Source: Megascapheus bottae (Eukaryota; Chordata; Mammalia; Rodentia; Geomyidae). From it: a stretch of 64,000 nt of DNA. The stretch is taken from the NCBI GenBank assembly GCA_024803745.1, contig JANJXV010000004.1, forward strand, positions 49,113,858-49,177,857, written 5' to 3'. The translations under genes were made by a program, and so were the position numbers. This document shows, one piece after another, positions 1-10,303 of the stretch (positions are counted from its first letter, which is position 1; every line of letters starts with the position of its first letter). The notes under the pieces were generated by a model that saw nothing but the letters and a program-made list of their open reading frames with translations, did no database searches and was not told the origin of the DNA.

Positions 1-2805
1 ACTAATTGGAAAAATCACTAATTGGAAAAAGAGCAACAAACCAACCCTAATCCCAATAGAAGAAGCAAATTATGAAAATCAAAGCAGAATTAATGAATTG
101 GAGTCCAAAATAAAACTATAGAAAAAAATCAACAAAATAAGGAGTTGGTTTTTTTGTAAAAATTAACAAAATTGATAGACCCTTAGCAAATCATACCAAA
201 AAGAAAGAAAGCACACCCAACTAAACAAAATCACTGAACAGAATGGTAATATCACGAAAAATTACCAAGATCCAGAGCATCATGAGGGAATACATTTCAA
301 AGCTTTTTGCCAACAAAGTTGAGAATCTAGAAGAAATGGATGAATTTCTAGCCAATATTAACATAACTACACTGAACCAAGAAGACCTAATCCAACTAAA
401 CAGGCCTAATTCAAGCACTGAAATAGAAATGACAATGAGAGACGTTACATCCAAGAGAAGCCCAGGGCCAGATGGATTCACAGCTGAATTCTATAAGGTC
501 TTCAAGGTAGAGCACAAACCAATACTCCTCAAGCTCTTCAACAAAAATTGAAAATGAAGGCTCTTTGCCAAATTCATTCTACGAAGCTAGTATAACCCTC
601 AACCCCAAACCAGACAGAGATTCATCAAAGAAAGAAAACTATAGACCCATTTCTTTGATGAATATTGATGCAAAATTTCTCAACAAAATACTGACTAATG
701 CTCTGCAGCAACTCATCCAAATATTATACACTATAATCAAACAGGACTCATCACAGGGATGCAAAGCTGGTTCAACATACGCAAATCAATTAATAGAATT
801 CAACACATCAATAGGAGCAAAGACAAGAATCACATGATTATCTCAATAGATGCAGAAAAGCATTTGATAAGATCCAACACCCCTTTATGCTAAAAGCTCT
901 GGAGAAACTAGGAATCTAGGGAAAATTCCTCAGTATAATAAAGACTGTGTATGACAAAACCACAGCTAGCATTATAATTAATAGCGAAAAGCTAAAGTCA
1001 TTCCCTCTAAAATCAGGAATGAGACAAAGATGCTGACTGTTTCCACTCCTCTTTTCATAGTATTAGAATTCCTAGCCAGAGCTAAAAGGCAAGAAGCACG
1101 CATAAATGGGATCCAGATAGAGAAAAGGGAAGTGAAACTTTCCCTCTTTTCAGATGACTTGATTCTGTATTTAGAGAACCCTATAAACTCTGCTCCCAAG
1201 CTACTTAAGCTGTTTCAAAACTTTGGCAAGGTAGCAGAGTATAAAATTTACCCTCAAAAATCAACTGCCTTCCTTTACGCCAACAGTGAGAGGAACGAGG
1301 CAATAATCAGGAAAGCAACTTCTTTTGCAATAGCCTCACAGAAAATAAAGTACTTAGAAAGTAACTTAACTAAGAACGTAAAGGACCTTTTCGATGAAAA
1401 CGTTAAAACCTTGAAAAAGGAAATTAAAGCAGAACTGAGGAAATGGAAAACTTCCCATGCTCCTAGATTGGAAGAATTAACATCTTGAAAATAGCAATCT
1501 TGCCAAGGGCTATCTACAAATTCAACACAATACCCATCAATATCCCAATGTCATTCAAAATTTCATATGGAATAATAAAAGACCCTGTGTAACAAAAACA
1601 ATTCTTAGCAGAAAGAATAATGCAGGAGGAATTTCAATACCAAACTTTAGACTCTATTACAGAGCTATAGTAACCAAAACAGTTTGCTACTGGCACAAGA
1701 ACAGGCCTAAAGACCAATGGAATAGAACTGAGGACCCAATTATTGACCCACAGACAGATGGCCACCTAATCTAAGATAAGGGAGCTAAAAAAATAGAATG
1801 GCAGAAAGACAGCCTCTTCAACAAGTGGTGCTGGTAGAATTGGTTAAGCATCTGCAGAAAACTAAAGTTGGATCCTGTTTTTTCACACTGAACCAGGATT
1901 AACTCCAAATGCATCAAAGACCTTGAGGTAAAAGCCGATACACTGAAAACTTTACAGGAAGTAATAGGAGATACACAAGGTCTCCTTGGCACAGGTTGAA
2001 ACTTTCTTAATAAGGAAGAAGAAACACAACAAATCACACAAAGTCTGGATGAGTGGGACTGCATTAAACTGCACAGCTTCTGTATGGCAAAGGACATAGC
2101 TAGTAAATTAACTGGAAAGCCTTGAGAGTGGGAGAAGTTCTTCACTAAGCATACAGCAGACAAAGGCCTCATATCTAAAATATATCAACCGCTCAAAAAT
2201 TTGAATCACTCCAAAACTAATCTCCAAAGTAACAACCATCCCATAAAAAGATGGGCCAAAGACTTACAGAGAGTCTTTTCTGAAGAAGAAATAAGAATGG
2301 CCTATAGACACATGAAGAAATGCTCAACATCTCTGGTCATAAAAGAAATGCAAATCAAAACAACTCTAAGATTCCACCTCACTCCAGTTAGAATGGCCAG
2401 GATCATGAAAACTAATAACAACAGATGTTGGAGGGGATGTGGCCAGGAGGGATCACTACTACACTGTTGGTGGGAGTGCAAACTCATTCAACCAGTATGG
2501 AAAGCAGTATGGCAGTTCCTCAAAAGACTAAATATATACTCCCCTATAACCCAGCAATTCCACTACTTGGCATTTACACAATCGTCCAGAAATAAGGACA
2601 TACTAAATCTGCTAGCAAAACGATGTTCATTGCAGCACTATTTACCATAGAAAGATATTTAACCAAACCAGATGTCCCTCAGTTAATGAGTGGATTAACA
2701 AGATGTGGTATTTGTACACAATGGAATTCTATGCTGCTGTCAGAAAGAATGACATTGCCCATTTGTAAGGAAATGGAAAGACTTAGACAAAATCATATTA
2801 AGTGA
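1..2805 (+). pseudogene. LINE-1 ORF2 (reverse transcriptase region), decayed
   Basis: ORF2 encodes the endonuclease/reverse transcriptase that performs target-primed reverse transcription. Recognisable blocks lie in several frames. Bases 243-551 carry the linker and the conserved SPGPDGFTAEFY stretch. Bases 565-837 carry the RT block with the ENYRPISL motif. Bases 1030-1488 carry the catalytic block, where the usual FADD reads FSDD, and the following thumb-like segment. Bases 2201-2650 carry the C-terminal domain with a Cys-rich motif (C-x3-C-x7-H-x4-C, starting CWRGC). Bases 2623-2805 hold the last part of the protein in another frame. At least four frame breaks and internal stops separate these blocks, for example after 551 and after 837. 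The gene is dead; the family assignment is secure. Confidence 0.92.
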
Positions 2806-3275
2806 AGTAATCCAGACTCAAAGGAACATAGGCTCAATGGTTTCCCTCATTTGTCCTAATCAGTAGAAACCTTGGGCTCTCTGAGCGGAATTTATAATAG
2901 AACAAAACCTAGATACATAGGCCATATAGTATGAAGCTAAATGAAAGGACCTCCAGGATATATAAACAAACGACATAATGAGTGATTTTTGTCCTTAATG
3001 TACTATGTTACCTCTCATGTCTTTAGCTATGCCTTGCCTGTCTCATATTTTTTCAGTATTTCACCTTGTTATCTCCTATATCTTATATATGCTTATTTGA
3101 CTATTTGAAGTTGGATAGGGAAGGGGGGAAAACAAGATGAGGGGTGGTAGTGGTGAGTGGGAAATGGAGACCAAGACATGAGAAAGGATATCAATGTTTG
3201 TGAAGTAATACACCTTCTCTCTGGTGAATATAATGTAACCCTTCTATTAATTACATTAAAAATGTATGAAAAAAT
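1..3275 (+). mobile_element. LINE-1 retrotransposon, 5' end outside window
   Basis: The stretch reads as the reverse-transcriptase half, C-terminal domain and 3' UTR of a LINE-1 on the + strand. It is already inside ORF2 at base 1, so the promoter, ORF1 and most of the endonuclease lie upstream of the window. Coding similarity runs to about 2805. It is followed by a 3' UTR with a G-rich segment near 3113-3170 and an A-rich end near 3255-3278. The last ~500 bases are closely similar to those of the copy at 63048-63575, which puts both in one subfamily. Many stops and frame changes mean it cannot be autonomous. The 3' boundary is judged from the A-rich end; no target duplication can be tested because the 5' end is not in view. 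Confidence 0.93.
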
Positions 3276-3439
3276 GTCTCCATTATCCATACAAACTTCT
3301 GGTCTTGTCTGTGTTCTAAGATATTGTTTTTTTCATGTTTCATAAATTTTATATGCTAGAAATTAGATATCAAAGCTGATCAAATACAGGCTGTACCTAC
3401 TGAGCATAAACACAGTATTTATCAGGTGTTGTTTTTCTT

Positions 3440-4105
3440 ACTGAAGCACATAAAGATGTATACAATGCCCAGATGCTTTCCAATAGATGAAATGGATCCC
3501 AAAAATGTGGTAACTATATATGATGGAATTTACATGGCCTTTCACTCAGCCATTGGAAAGAATAATGTAACATTTGCAGGGAAATGAATGGACCGAGGAC
3601 AAATCATGATAAGTGAGGTTTTCTCTCATGAGGAAACTTGACCTAAAATACACTGGGACATAATAAATTATACAGGTCTTTAGGCAATCATACACATGGT
3701 GTATAATGGAGGAACATTAAAAAAGCATTGCCTACGTACATCTCATCATGCAAAGTGATATTAATGAAAATGAAGTCAGGAAATGGAAACCAGAGGGTTT
3801 TGTTGTTGTTGTCGCTGTGCTCTTTTTTGTTATATTTGCATCTTATTTGTCTTTAGGAGGATAAGAGGAAGCATAGAAATGGAGGGATAAAAGGGGAGCA
3901 AATGCAGCAAGGGTTCTCATTGGATACTATGTTGAGCATGAATTATACAACTTGAAGGAAGGGAATTAAAGGAAAAAACTGAGAGAGAGCAAGGGAAGAG
4001 GTGACATTTTTCTAAAAAGGATGTACTCTTTACCTGACTTATGTAACTGTAACTTTTCTGTATATCACCATTAAAATTGTAATCACAATATAAAAGAAAG
4101 ACAGA
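3440..4105 (+). mobile_element. LINE-1 3' end, older subfamily
   Basis: Bases 3440-3640 match the nucleotide pattern of the end of LINE-1 ORF2: a sequence of the type 'gg-aattta-atggcctttcactcagcc' near 3525-3550, then 'aaatgaatggaccgagga'. It continues into a 3' UTR with ATTATACAACTTGAAGG-type sequence near 3941 and CTGACTTATGTAACTGTAA near 4035. The same two landmarks recur at 54695 and 54775 in the LINE-1 copy at 51424-54830, so the two share a 3' UTR subfamily that differs from that of the copy at 1-3275. The 5' end is truncated and no frame is open. Confidence 0.75.
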
Positions 4106-4430
4106 AACAAGCCAAAGAAGCATATAATGTCTGAATTTTCCATATTAGCCACAATGCGGTCACTAGGATTAGATGGTGGCAGGCAAATCTTGGTAGTAAG
4201 TGCTCTGGGTGTGTGTATCTTGATACTTTTGAATTTGGTCAAAGCAGAGGCAAAATGCTTTGCCATAATTCCTTCATGGTTCTTTATTTTATTCTGAAAT
4301 AGGATCATATTCATTTCATTACTTTTCTGGGTTCCCTTTTTTGCAATTGTTGTGACTTCATTGTCTATTTCTACTTATGAATATATTTGAGTATAACATA
4401 TTTGGATCACACACTTATTTTCAAATATTT

Positions 4431-4432
<2 letters not shown>

Positions 4433-4484
<52 letters not shown>
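4433..4484 (+). repeat. (GT)n microsatellite
   Basis: Uninterrupted GT dinucleotides, 26 units. The tract abuts the tail end of the minus-strand SINE that starts at 4485. Confidence 0.98.
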
Positions 4485-4487
<3 letters not shown>

Positions 4488-4683
4488 TGGTCATGGCCTT
4501 CATCTTAGGGTTTGGGTACTATCTATTGCTTATAGCTAACACTTTACCAGTGAGCCACAGCAGCACTTTCAGAGATAAGTGTCTCATAGACTTTCCTGCT
4601 GGGGGTGGCTTTGAACAGTGAACCGTAAATCTCAGCCTCTAGAGTAGCTAATGCTATAGGTGTGAGCTATTGGTGCATGGCTG
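4485..4683 (-). mobile_element. SINE, 7SL-headed composite type, degraded
   Basis: Read on the - strand, the head carries the 7SL/B1-like 'gcctgtaatc...gctact' theme (near 4640-4680). A middle block resembles 'gagactcttatctcc'. The right monomer is tRNA-like (complement of 'gtggctcactgg' near 4550). It is diverged at many positions and has no clear target duplication. Confidence 0.75.
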
Positions 4684-6508
4684 AAATTATTTTTATTACA
4701 AAAATATAAATAAATGCTCAAAGAAATGTTTAAATAAATTAAGCACATATTTAAAGGTTCATGAGGACTTTTTTAAGTTGATTCTCAGATTAGCTTTAGA
4801 TGGCCTGAAAATTCTCACCATAAACTTATTCTAAAAAAATGTTCATGATATTACTGTATTTGCCCAGATCTTAAAGTTAGTTTTTTATTGGTGACATCAT
4901 GAAACATGAGAACCAGCAGCACTGGCAAAGTAGCACAGAAGACAATTGTCTCAACTGGAAAGAGCCAAATTTGCCTTTCTTTGGTTTTCCTTTTTTTCCC
5001 CTATTGATCCTTCATGATTTTGGTTAATTCCTAAGCACATTATTGAGAGTAATTTTCTTTATTTACTCTACAGATTCACATTCCAATTTATTCTAGGAAC
5101 ATTTTTCCAGCTATTTAGGTATATCTTTGTTAGGCAATTTGAAAATCTAAAGTTAATCATCTTATTTATTAGCACTCAACCAGTCCTAATGCTGTGTGAA
5201 GGTATGGGGACTATTGATTGTGAGGACACCTATCCTTCCCAAGTGCATTTCTTGCCAAGAGATGGAGGGATTTAACAATTCAGCAACTTGTACGTATTGG
5301 TATTCTTATTTTCACACACAAAAATAAATGTACTAGAGTCTTAGTTATAAACCAACTGCTTCTCTAACTTGAAAGATAGCAGTTGGTCATTTGTCGTTAC
5401 AATCCAGTAGAAATAGATAAAATTAGGATTAGATATTATTCTATATACTTTACAACAAACGCACAGACATTGACTAAATAATGCATAAAGGCATGTTATT
5501 CTAGTGAACTAAGCTGGTGCCACAATTATTTTGAAAAACAAGCATTAAGTTCAATTTCATTTGAACTAAAGAGAAGAATATAAATAGGAAAAACTGAGGG
5601 ACCCCATGAACTTTAGATAAATGTTTCTTCATCCTGGGATACGTTATTTTATAAGGACAAGGGTTTACAAAATGTAGTATGAGGTTGAGTTATGAGCTTT
5701 CCAATCTAATTTTTTTACTTTTTTTTACAGTATCAATTTACTCTAGCTTCAAATGATAAACTAATTAGCTTAGGATAGGGTATATTAATAGGGCTATTAA
5801 CATGACTGCCTGAAACATCTAGGTAACTAATCCTTGTTTTTGTTCCAGCCCTGAAATAGAGGAATGTGCTTACATCATTCTGTGTAAGCTGGGGGTGGGT
5901 GATAAATGGGATCTGAACAACTGCGGGAGGGATGTGAGGTCAACCTCTTGTTGCACTTTATGCACTCTTTAAGATGATCAGGAACATATAGTTCAGAGAG
6001 GAGGGTGCCTGGCATATATCAAACTAGAGCTAATTAATTTGTTCTGAGTTAAGGAAAACAAGGTGAGACATGGGCAGAAGACATCTAAAGAACTGCCATT
6101 GGTAATATTTGTTTGAAGATTTTCAGGACCAGATTTTTATCTTTCCTTTGAGACCAGGACATGTTTGTTTTCTTTTATGTGAACTTTGATTATTGCTGAA
6201 CTTCTGTCATATTTTTAGATGAGCAAAATGTGTGATTGACTTAATGGTTTATGTGTCTGATCAATCAATGTACTGCTACTTCTGACATAAGAGAATGAAG
6301 TAATGCATTAAAATGGTGATCACTTTGCAAAAATATGTGTATAAATTGTTATTTTGTATAGTTTAAGGCATTTACTCTATTTTCATAAGCATCTCTGATA
6401 TAATAAACATGCACATATGTATATACATGTGAATTTTTAATTTTCATTGTACAAATATACTTATCTGATGCCTTTGTACAGTGTATGATAAAAAATTGCA
6501 GTGTTGAC
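4684..6508. other. Unassigned AT-rich interval
   Basis: No open frame with coding character and no repeat that I recognise. The composition is AT-rich and unstructured by eye; ancient repeats may be hidden here. Confidence 0.5.
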
Positions 6509-6546
6509 CTTTCTTTCTTTCTTTTTCTTTCTTTCTTTCTTTCTTC

Positions 6547-6612
<66 letters not shown>

Positions 6613-6699
6613 CTTCCTCCTCCTACTCATTCTCTTCCTCCTCCTCCTCCTCTCTTCCTTCTCCTCTTCCTCCTCCTTCTTCTTCTTTTCCTTCCTTTT
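6509..6699 (+). repeat. Pyrimidine microsatellite (CTTT)n then (TCC/TTC)n
   Basis: A CTTT tetranucleotide run occupies 6509-6612 and is followed by an irregular TCC/TTC tract to about 6699. It lies immediately on the tail side of the minus-strand SINE at 6703. Frames through it give only low-complexity Phe/Ser/Leu or Lys/Glu/Arg repeats and are not genes. Confidence 0.97.
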
Positions 6700-6702
6700 T
6701 TT

Positions 6703-6903
6703 GATCAGTCATGGCATGGCTTGAATTCTGGGCCTAGGAAATGTCCCTGAGCTTGTTAGCTCAAGGCTAGTGCTCTACCACTTTGAGCCATAGCACCACT
6801 TCCAGTTTTCTGATTTTTAACTGGAGATAAGATTTCCATGGATTTTGGTGTCTGGGCTGGCTTTGAAATCTTCAGATCTAAGCCTCCTGTGTAGCTTTTG
6901 AAT
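6703..6903 (-). mobile_element. SINE, 7SL-headed composite type
   Basis: On the - strand the order is 7SL-like head, a 'ctccagttaaaaatcag' middle block and a tRNA-like right monomer (complement of 'gtggctcaaagtggtagag' near 6780). Head identity is weakened near 6890-6903. The tail is continuous with the pyrimidine microsatellite at 6509-6699. Confidence 0.82.
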
Positions 6904-7048
6904 AATTACTGAAATGATACCTATTTATGTGGGGCATTATAATATTTATTATATATTACATAACTGAATGATGAGACCAAGAAATACATTGTTGTAATTT
7001 TCTCATCTTTGCATTATTATGTATGGTTTCAAGTTCCCTTTTTCTCTT

Positions 7049-7225
7049 TTGGCAGTCCTGGGGTTTGAACCTAGGCCCTGAGCACTGTCCTTGGGCTTTC
7101 TCAAGGCTAGAGCCCTACCATTTGTGCCAACAGCACCACTTCCAACTTGTTCTATGTATGTAGTACTGAGGAATTGGGTCTTCATGCTTGCTAGGCAGAC
7201 ACTCTGCCTAGGCAGGCCAAACTAG
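7049..7225 (-). mobile_element. SINE, IDL-Geo-type dimer
   Basis: The minus-strand element starts with the ID-like left monomer (complement visible as 'gctaggcagacactctgcc', 7190-7208) and ends with the right monomer and a short A-rich tail (7040-7050 on the + strand is T-rich). The left monomer B box is damaged: sequence is missing around 7166-7178 compared with copies such as the one at 56518. Confidence 0.85.
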
Positions 7226-8374
7226 TGCAGTTTTAATTCTTCTCTTACTGCTAACTTTTATTTTTGTTTCACTTCTTGGCTTACTTTGTCTAATGCTTAA
7301 ATTTCTTTTGAACAGAAAGACTATTGATACTGTTATCTGCATAGTTTCATATTTGAGAAAATGTATCTCTTGATTACATTATTGAGTAATATCTTGGCTA
7401 ATATACAGGAATCTCAGATCTATTTATATACCTCTCAGAACTTTCTTCACTCAAATTTATCATATGATATTTAATGCTATTTAATATAGTGTTAGACATT
7501 TTTTCATCGAAGTGTCTTTATTAATCTTGCAGGATGAGTAGAAATCCTTCCTTTATCCTGGTTATTGGATATGGTAGTTAGGATATCACTTATAGTTAGT
7601 GAATTGCAACAAGCATTCATGGAAAAATGATATGCCACTCAGTGTGCAGATAATTTCTTCCTTTATTTCAGACATTTTTCTTATAATCTTTAAACAAGTA
7701 TTTTTCATTCTATTTTCAGAGTTCTATAACTTATGGATATAAATTTTTTATAATGATTCTTATTGTACAATTATTTTCTTCTCTTACTGCTTCAATTTCC
7801 TTTGTTCACTGGGAGATTTCAGGAATTAGATCCCTGAGTCAGAATTTCCACTTCTTTTTACTTTTTCTTTTCTATTCTGTCAGTGTATTTGTTTATCTTT
7901 ATTTTGGTGTTTTGTAAAGTCTTTGTCTTAAAAATATCATTCTTATCTTCCAATATTTGTCCTTTTCTCTTACTAATTTAATACTGTTTTGGTATGTTTA
8001 ATATTACCAATTTGTCTTGGAAATCATCCATTTGAGCTCATAAGAATTTTACTTGATTCAATAATAAAGTAACACACAAATTGTACTCAAAGCACATAAA
8101 AGTTTATTTTTATGTTGCACAATGACTTGAGGTGCTACCTCAACTAGATGTGTCTCCTAATAGGTACAGTAACTATGAATAATTTATGAATACAATAGCT
8201 AAGGCTTTGGGTCTTTAATACATAGGTTTCAACTTCACTTTACTCATTGATATCATTGTCAGACAGAAGAAGAATATATATATGCATATTCAGGGCAAGA
8301 GAAGTAGAGATGTAGAGATTCCATATGTTATTCCTGTTCATTCCATTGTCTCTTAGTCTCTTAGTTCAATACAT

Positions 8375-8375
<1 letters not shown>
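7226..8375. other. Unassigned AT-rich interval
   Basis: AT-rich sequence without recognised repeats or coding frames. T-rich patches at 7740-7760 and 7850-7880 are unremarkable for this composition. Confidence 0.5.

Positions 8376-8418
<43 letters not shown>
8376..8418 (+). repeat. (CA)n microsatellite
   Basis: Uninterrupted CA/AC run of about 21 units, not adjacent to a recognised SINE. Confidence 0.97.
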
Positions 8419-8420
<2 letters not shown>

Positions 8421-9983
8421 GACTTAGCTGGACTCCTGCCTATGGATTTTATCAGGAAGCAGTAGTTTTTTTAAAAAAATTATTCTTTGTATTTTTTAAA
8501 CCCTTTGTAGAGCCAAGTACTAAATGTGGTAGAAAACCACCTCCCAAAAGCTCAGTCCATTTTGAAATGATGAAGACATATAGATGAGTGACAGCTTGAA
8601 ATATCTTCCAGATATTTCATGCAATTACAATGAAACCCAACATAATTTTTATTCATAATTCTCACGTGGTGAACTCAGAAGGAATGTCTCAGTATTTTAC
8701 TAATAAGTTTCTTTTTTACAGCAGAAAGTATTTCTAAGATTTCAATAAGTAAAATGCTTTGGCTTAATTCACTGTTGTGAAAGTATGGACATGTTGGATC
8801 AAGGTTGAGAGGCTACTGGGGAATCCCTGGAATACTTCAATATCTCTTATAACTGGATTTAAGTTAGCAGGAAAATAATTTTTTTTAAAAAATCCCTTTG
8901 TAACAGAAAGTTTATAAAAAAATCTTAAAAAACAAAGAACCATAGATATATGTGTTCAGTACAGAAGAGAGAATGAATCTTAAAAGCTTGGCTCACTTCT
9001 GGTTTAATTTTACTAATCTAGGCCACTTTTGAAAAAAAGACCTTATATGAAGGACTCTGTAGTGTGGCCTTCAAATATATTGGATATTAACTTTACTAAA
9101 TATATCTATTTCATATACTATATGATATAGAGTATGCTACTTGTAATAGGATTATTGTATGTAATTAAACTTTGTGTGAGACACAAAAAAATATTTCAAT
9201 GTAGAACAAGTTTTTCATGTTTCTATTAAATGTGTCATCCCAAACAACAATGTAATGGTGTTCTATGACTTGGAAAATTAATGTAACTTACAGTATTGCC
9301 AAACAGAAAGGAAGCAGTACTTTTGACCATGTCATGTCTTATTTAGTTTGCATTCTCTTTAGAATGAATAGCTAATATATAATTTCTAATTCCATAGAAT
9401 ATTTCACTTGCCATTGCATAGCCTTTGGATAGTATTTGAAGACATTTTCTTGCTCTGGAAAGGTTTGTTTAGTTTTTTCTTGCTTTGGTTCTGATAGCTA
9501 TTGAATTATTTTAAATCTAACTTACCTTTTGTTGACCAATGTTTTATACTGCATCCAAAGTTAATAATTTCTATATAGTCATGCAAACGAGTGTGAGAAA
9601 AAGCTTGTAACAAAGCTGCTCAATCCTTAATTCTTGCCTTTGCTATGATTGTTTTGAGGTTATTGGATCAGAATATTCTTTGTTTTCTGCCAACAGATAT
9701 GTTATGAATTTTATTTGATTTAGATTTCACTAAACATTGATTTCTTATTAGGCTTTAACAAATAATCTGAAGCTTTATTACAGTTATGTTACAGTTAATT
9801 TTAGTGCCTTTTTTTAGGCTAGAGAGTAAATAGATCCAACTCATTTTTAATTGTGATAGAAATCATTTTAGAATAGCATTTGCATATGAGTAATAAACTA
9901 TCAGATTACTGCTTTATATTTGGATCAATAAGTGAAATACCTGAATATTTATGTTCTTATTTGGTAATGCAGATTCGGGACTC
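8419..9983. other. Unassigned AT-rich interval upstream of the provirus
   Basis: No coding frame, RNA gene or recognised repeat. This is the pre-insertion flank of the retrovirus, ending at the target duplication that begins at 9984. Confidence 0.5.
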
Positions 9984-9989
9984 CAATTC
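9984..9989 (+). repeat. Proviral target-site duplication, left copy
   Basis: CAATTC immediately precedes the left LTR and is repeated exactly after the right LTR at 16568-16573. A 6-bp duplication is the size expected for class II (betaretrovirus-like) integrases. Confidence 0.93.
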
Positions 9990-10289
9990 TGCCAGGGCCT
10001 ACCAGCAGCAAATTGGGGTTCCTGAAATAGGGGACAAGGACTGGAAAAAATAGAAGATAGACAAACACATGGGGTCCGGGAGGTCTCCAGCCCAGGTAAA
10101 GACTGCAGCCCCATTTATTCTCAACTGAAGGCTTATATCCCTTCTTGAAATCAGGGAAATTCCAGGTGTTACATTCATATGGTAAATCTCAGGTCATTTA
10201 AACAGAATAAGGCCAGAAAACAATAAGACAATAAAGCAATTGTCTGATGCAAATCAAGGTACAGTTTGATTCCACTCTGGCTCCCAACA
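9990..10289 (-). repeat. 3' LTR of the provirus
   Basis: 300 bp, beginning TGTTGGGAG on the - strand and ending ...CTGGCA. It is the same length as the 5' LTR with 11 substitutions and no indel by hand alignment. A TATA-like GATATAA lies at 10133-10139 (complement) and an AATAAA polyadenylation signal at 10114-10119 (complement). The close spacing of TATA and AATAAA implies a short R region. Confidence 0.95.
10114..10119 (-). promoter_or_regulatory. LTR polyadenylation signal AATAAA
   Basis: TTTATT on the + strand gives AATAAA in viral sense, in the 3' LTR where proviral transcripts would be cleaved. The 5' LTR keeps the same hexamer at 16392-16397. Confidence 0.7.
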
Positions 10290-10303
10290 TATCCCCTGTT
10301 TTT
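10290..10303 (-). promoter_or_regulatory. Polypurine tract
   Basis: In viral sense an A-run followed by CAGGGGATA lies directly against the TG of the 3' LTR. This is the position and composition of a plus-strand primer for retroviral reverse transcription. Confidence 0.8.

Noticed and set aside
1030..1488. Possible intact LINE-1 reverse transcriptase
   Set aside because: Only a 152-codon block is open, the catalytic FADD reads FSDD, and flanking blocks are in other frames.
6349..6724. Overlapping frames of Lys/Glu/Arg and Phe/Ser/Leu repeats on both strands
   Set aside because: They are translations of a CTTT/TCC microsatellite.
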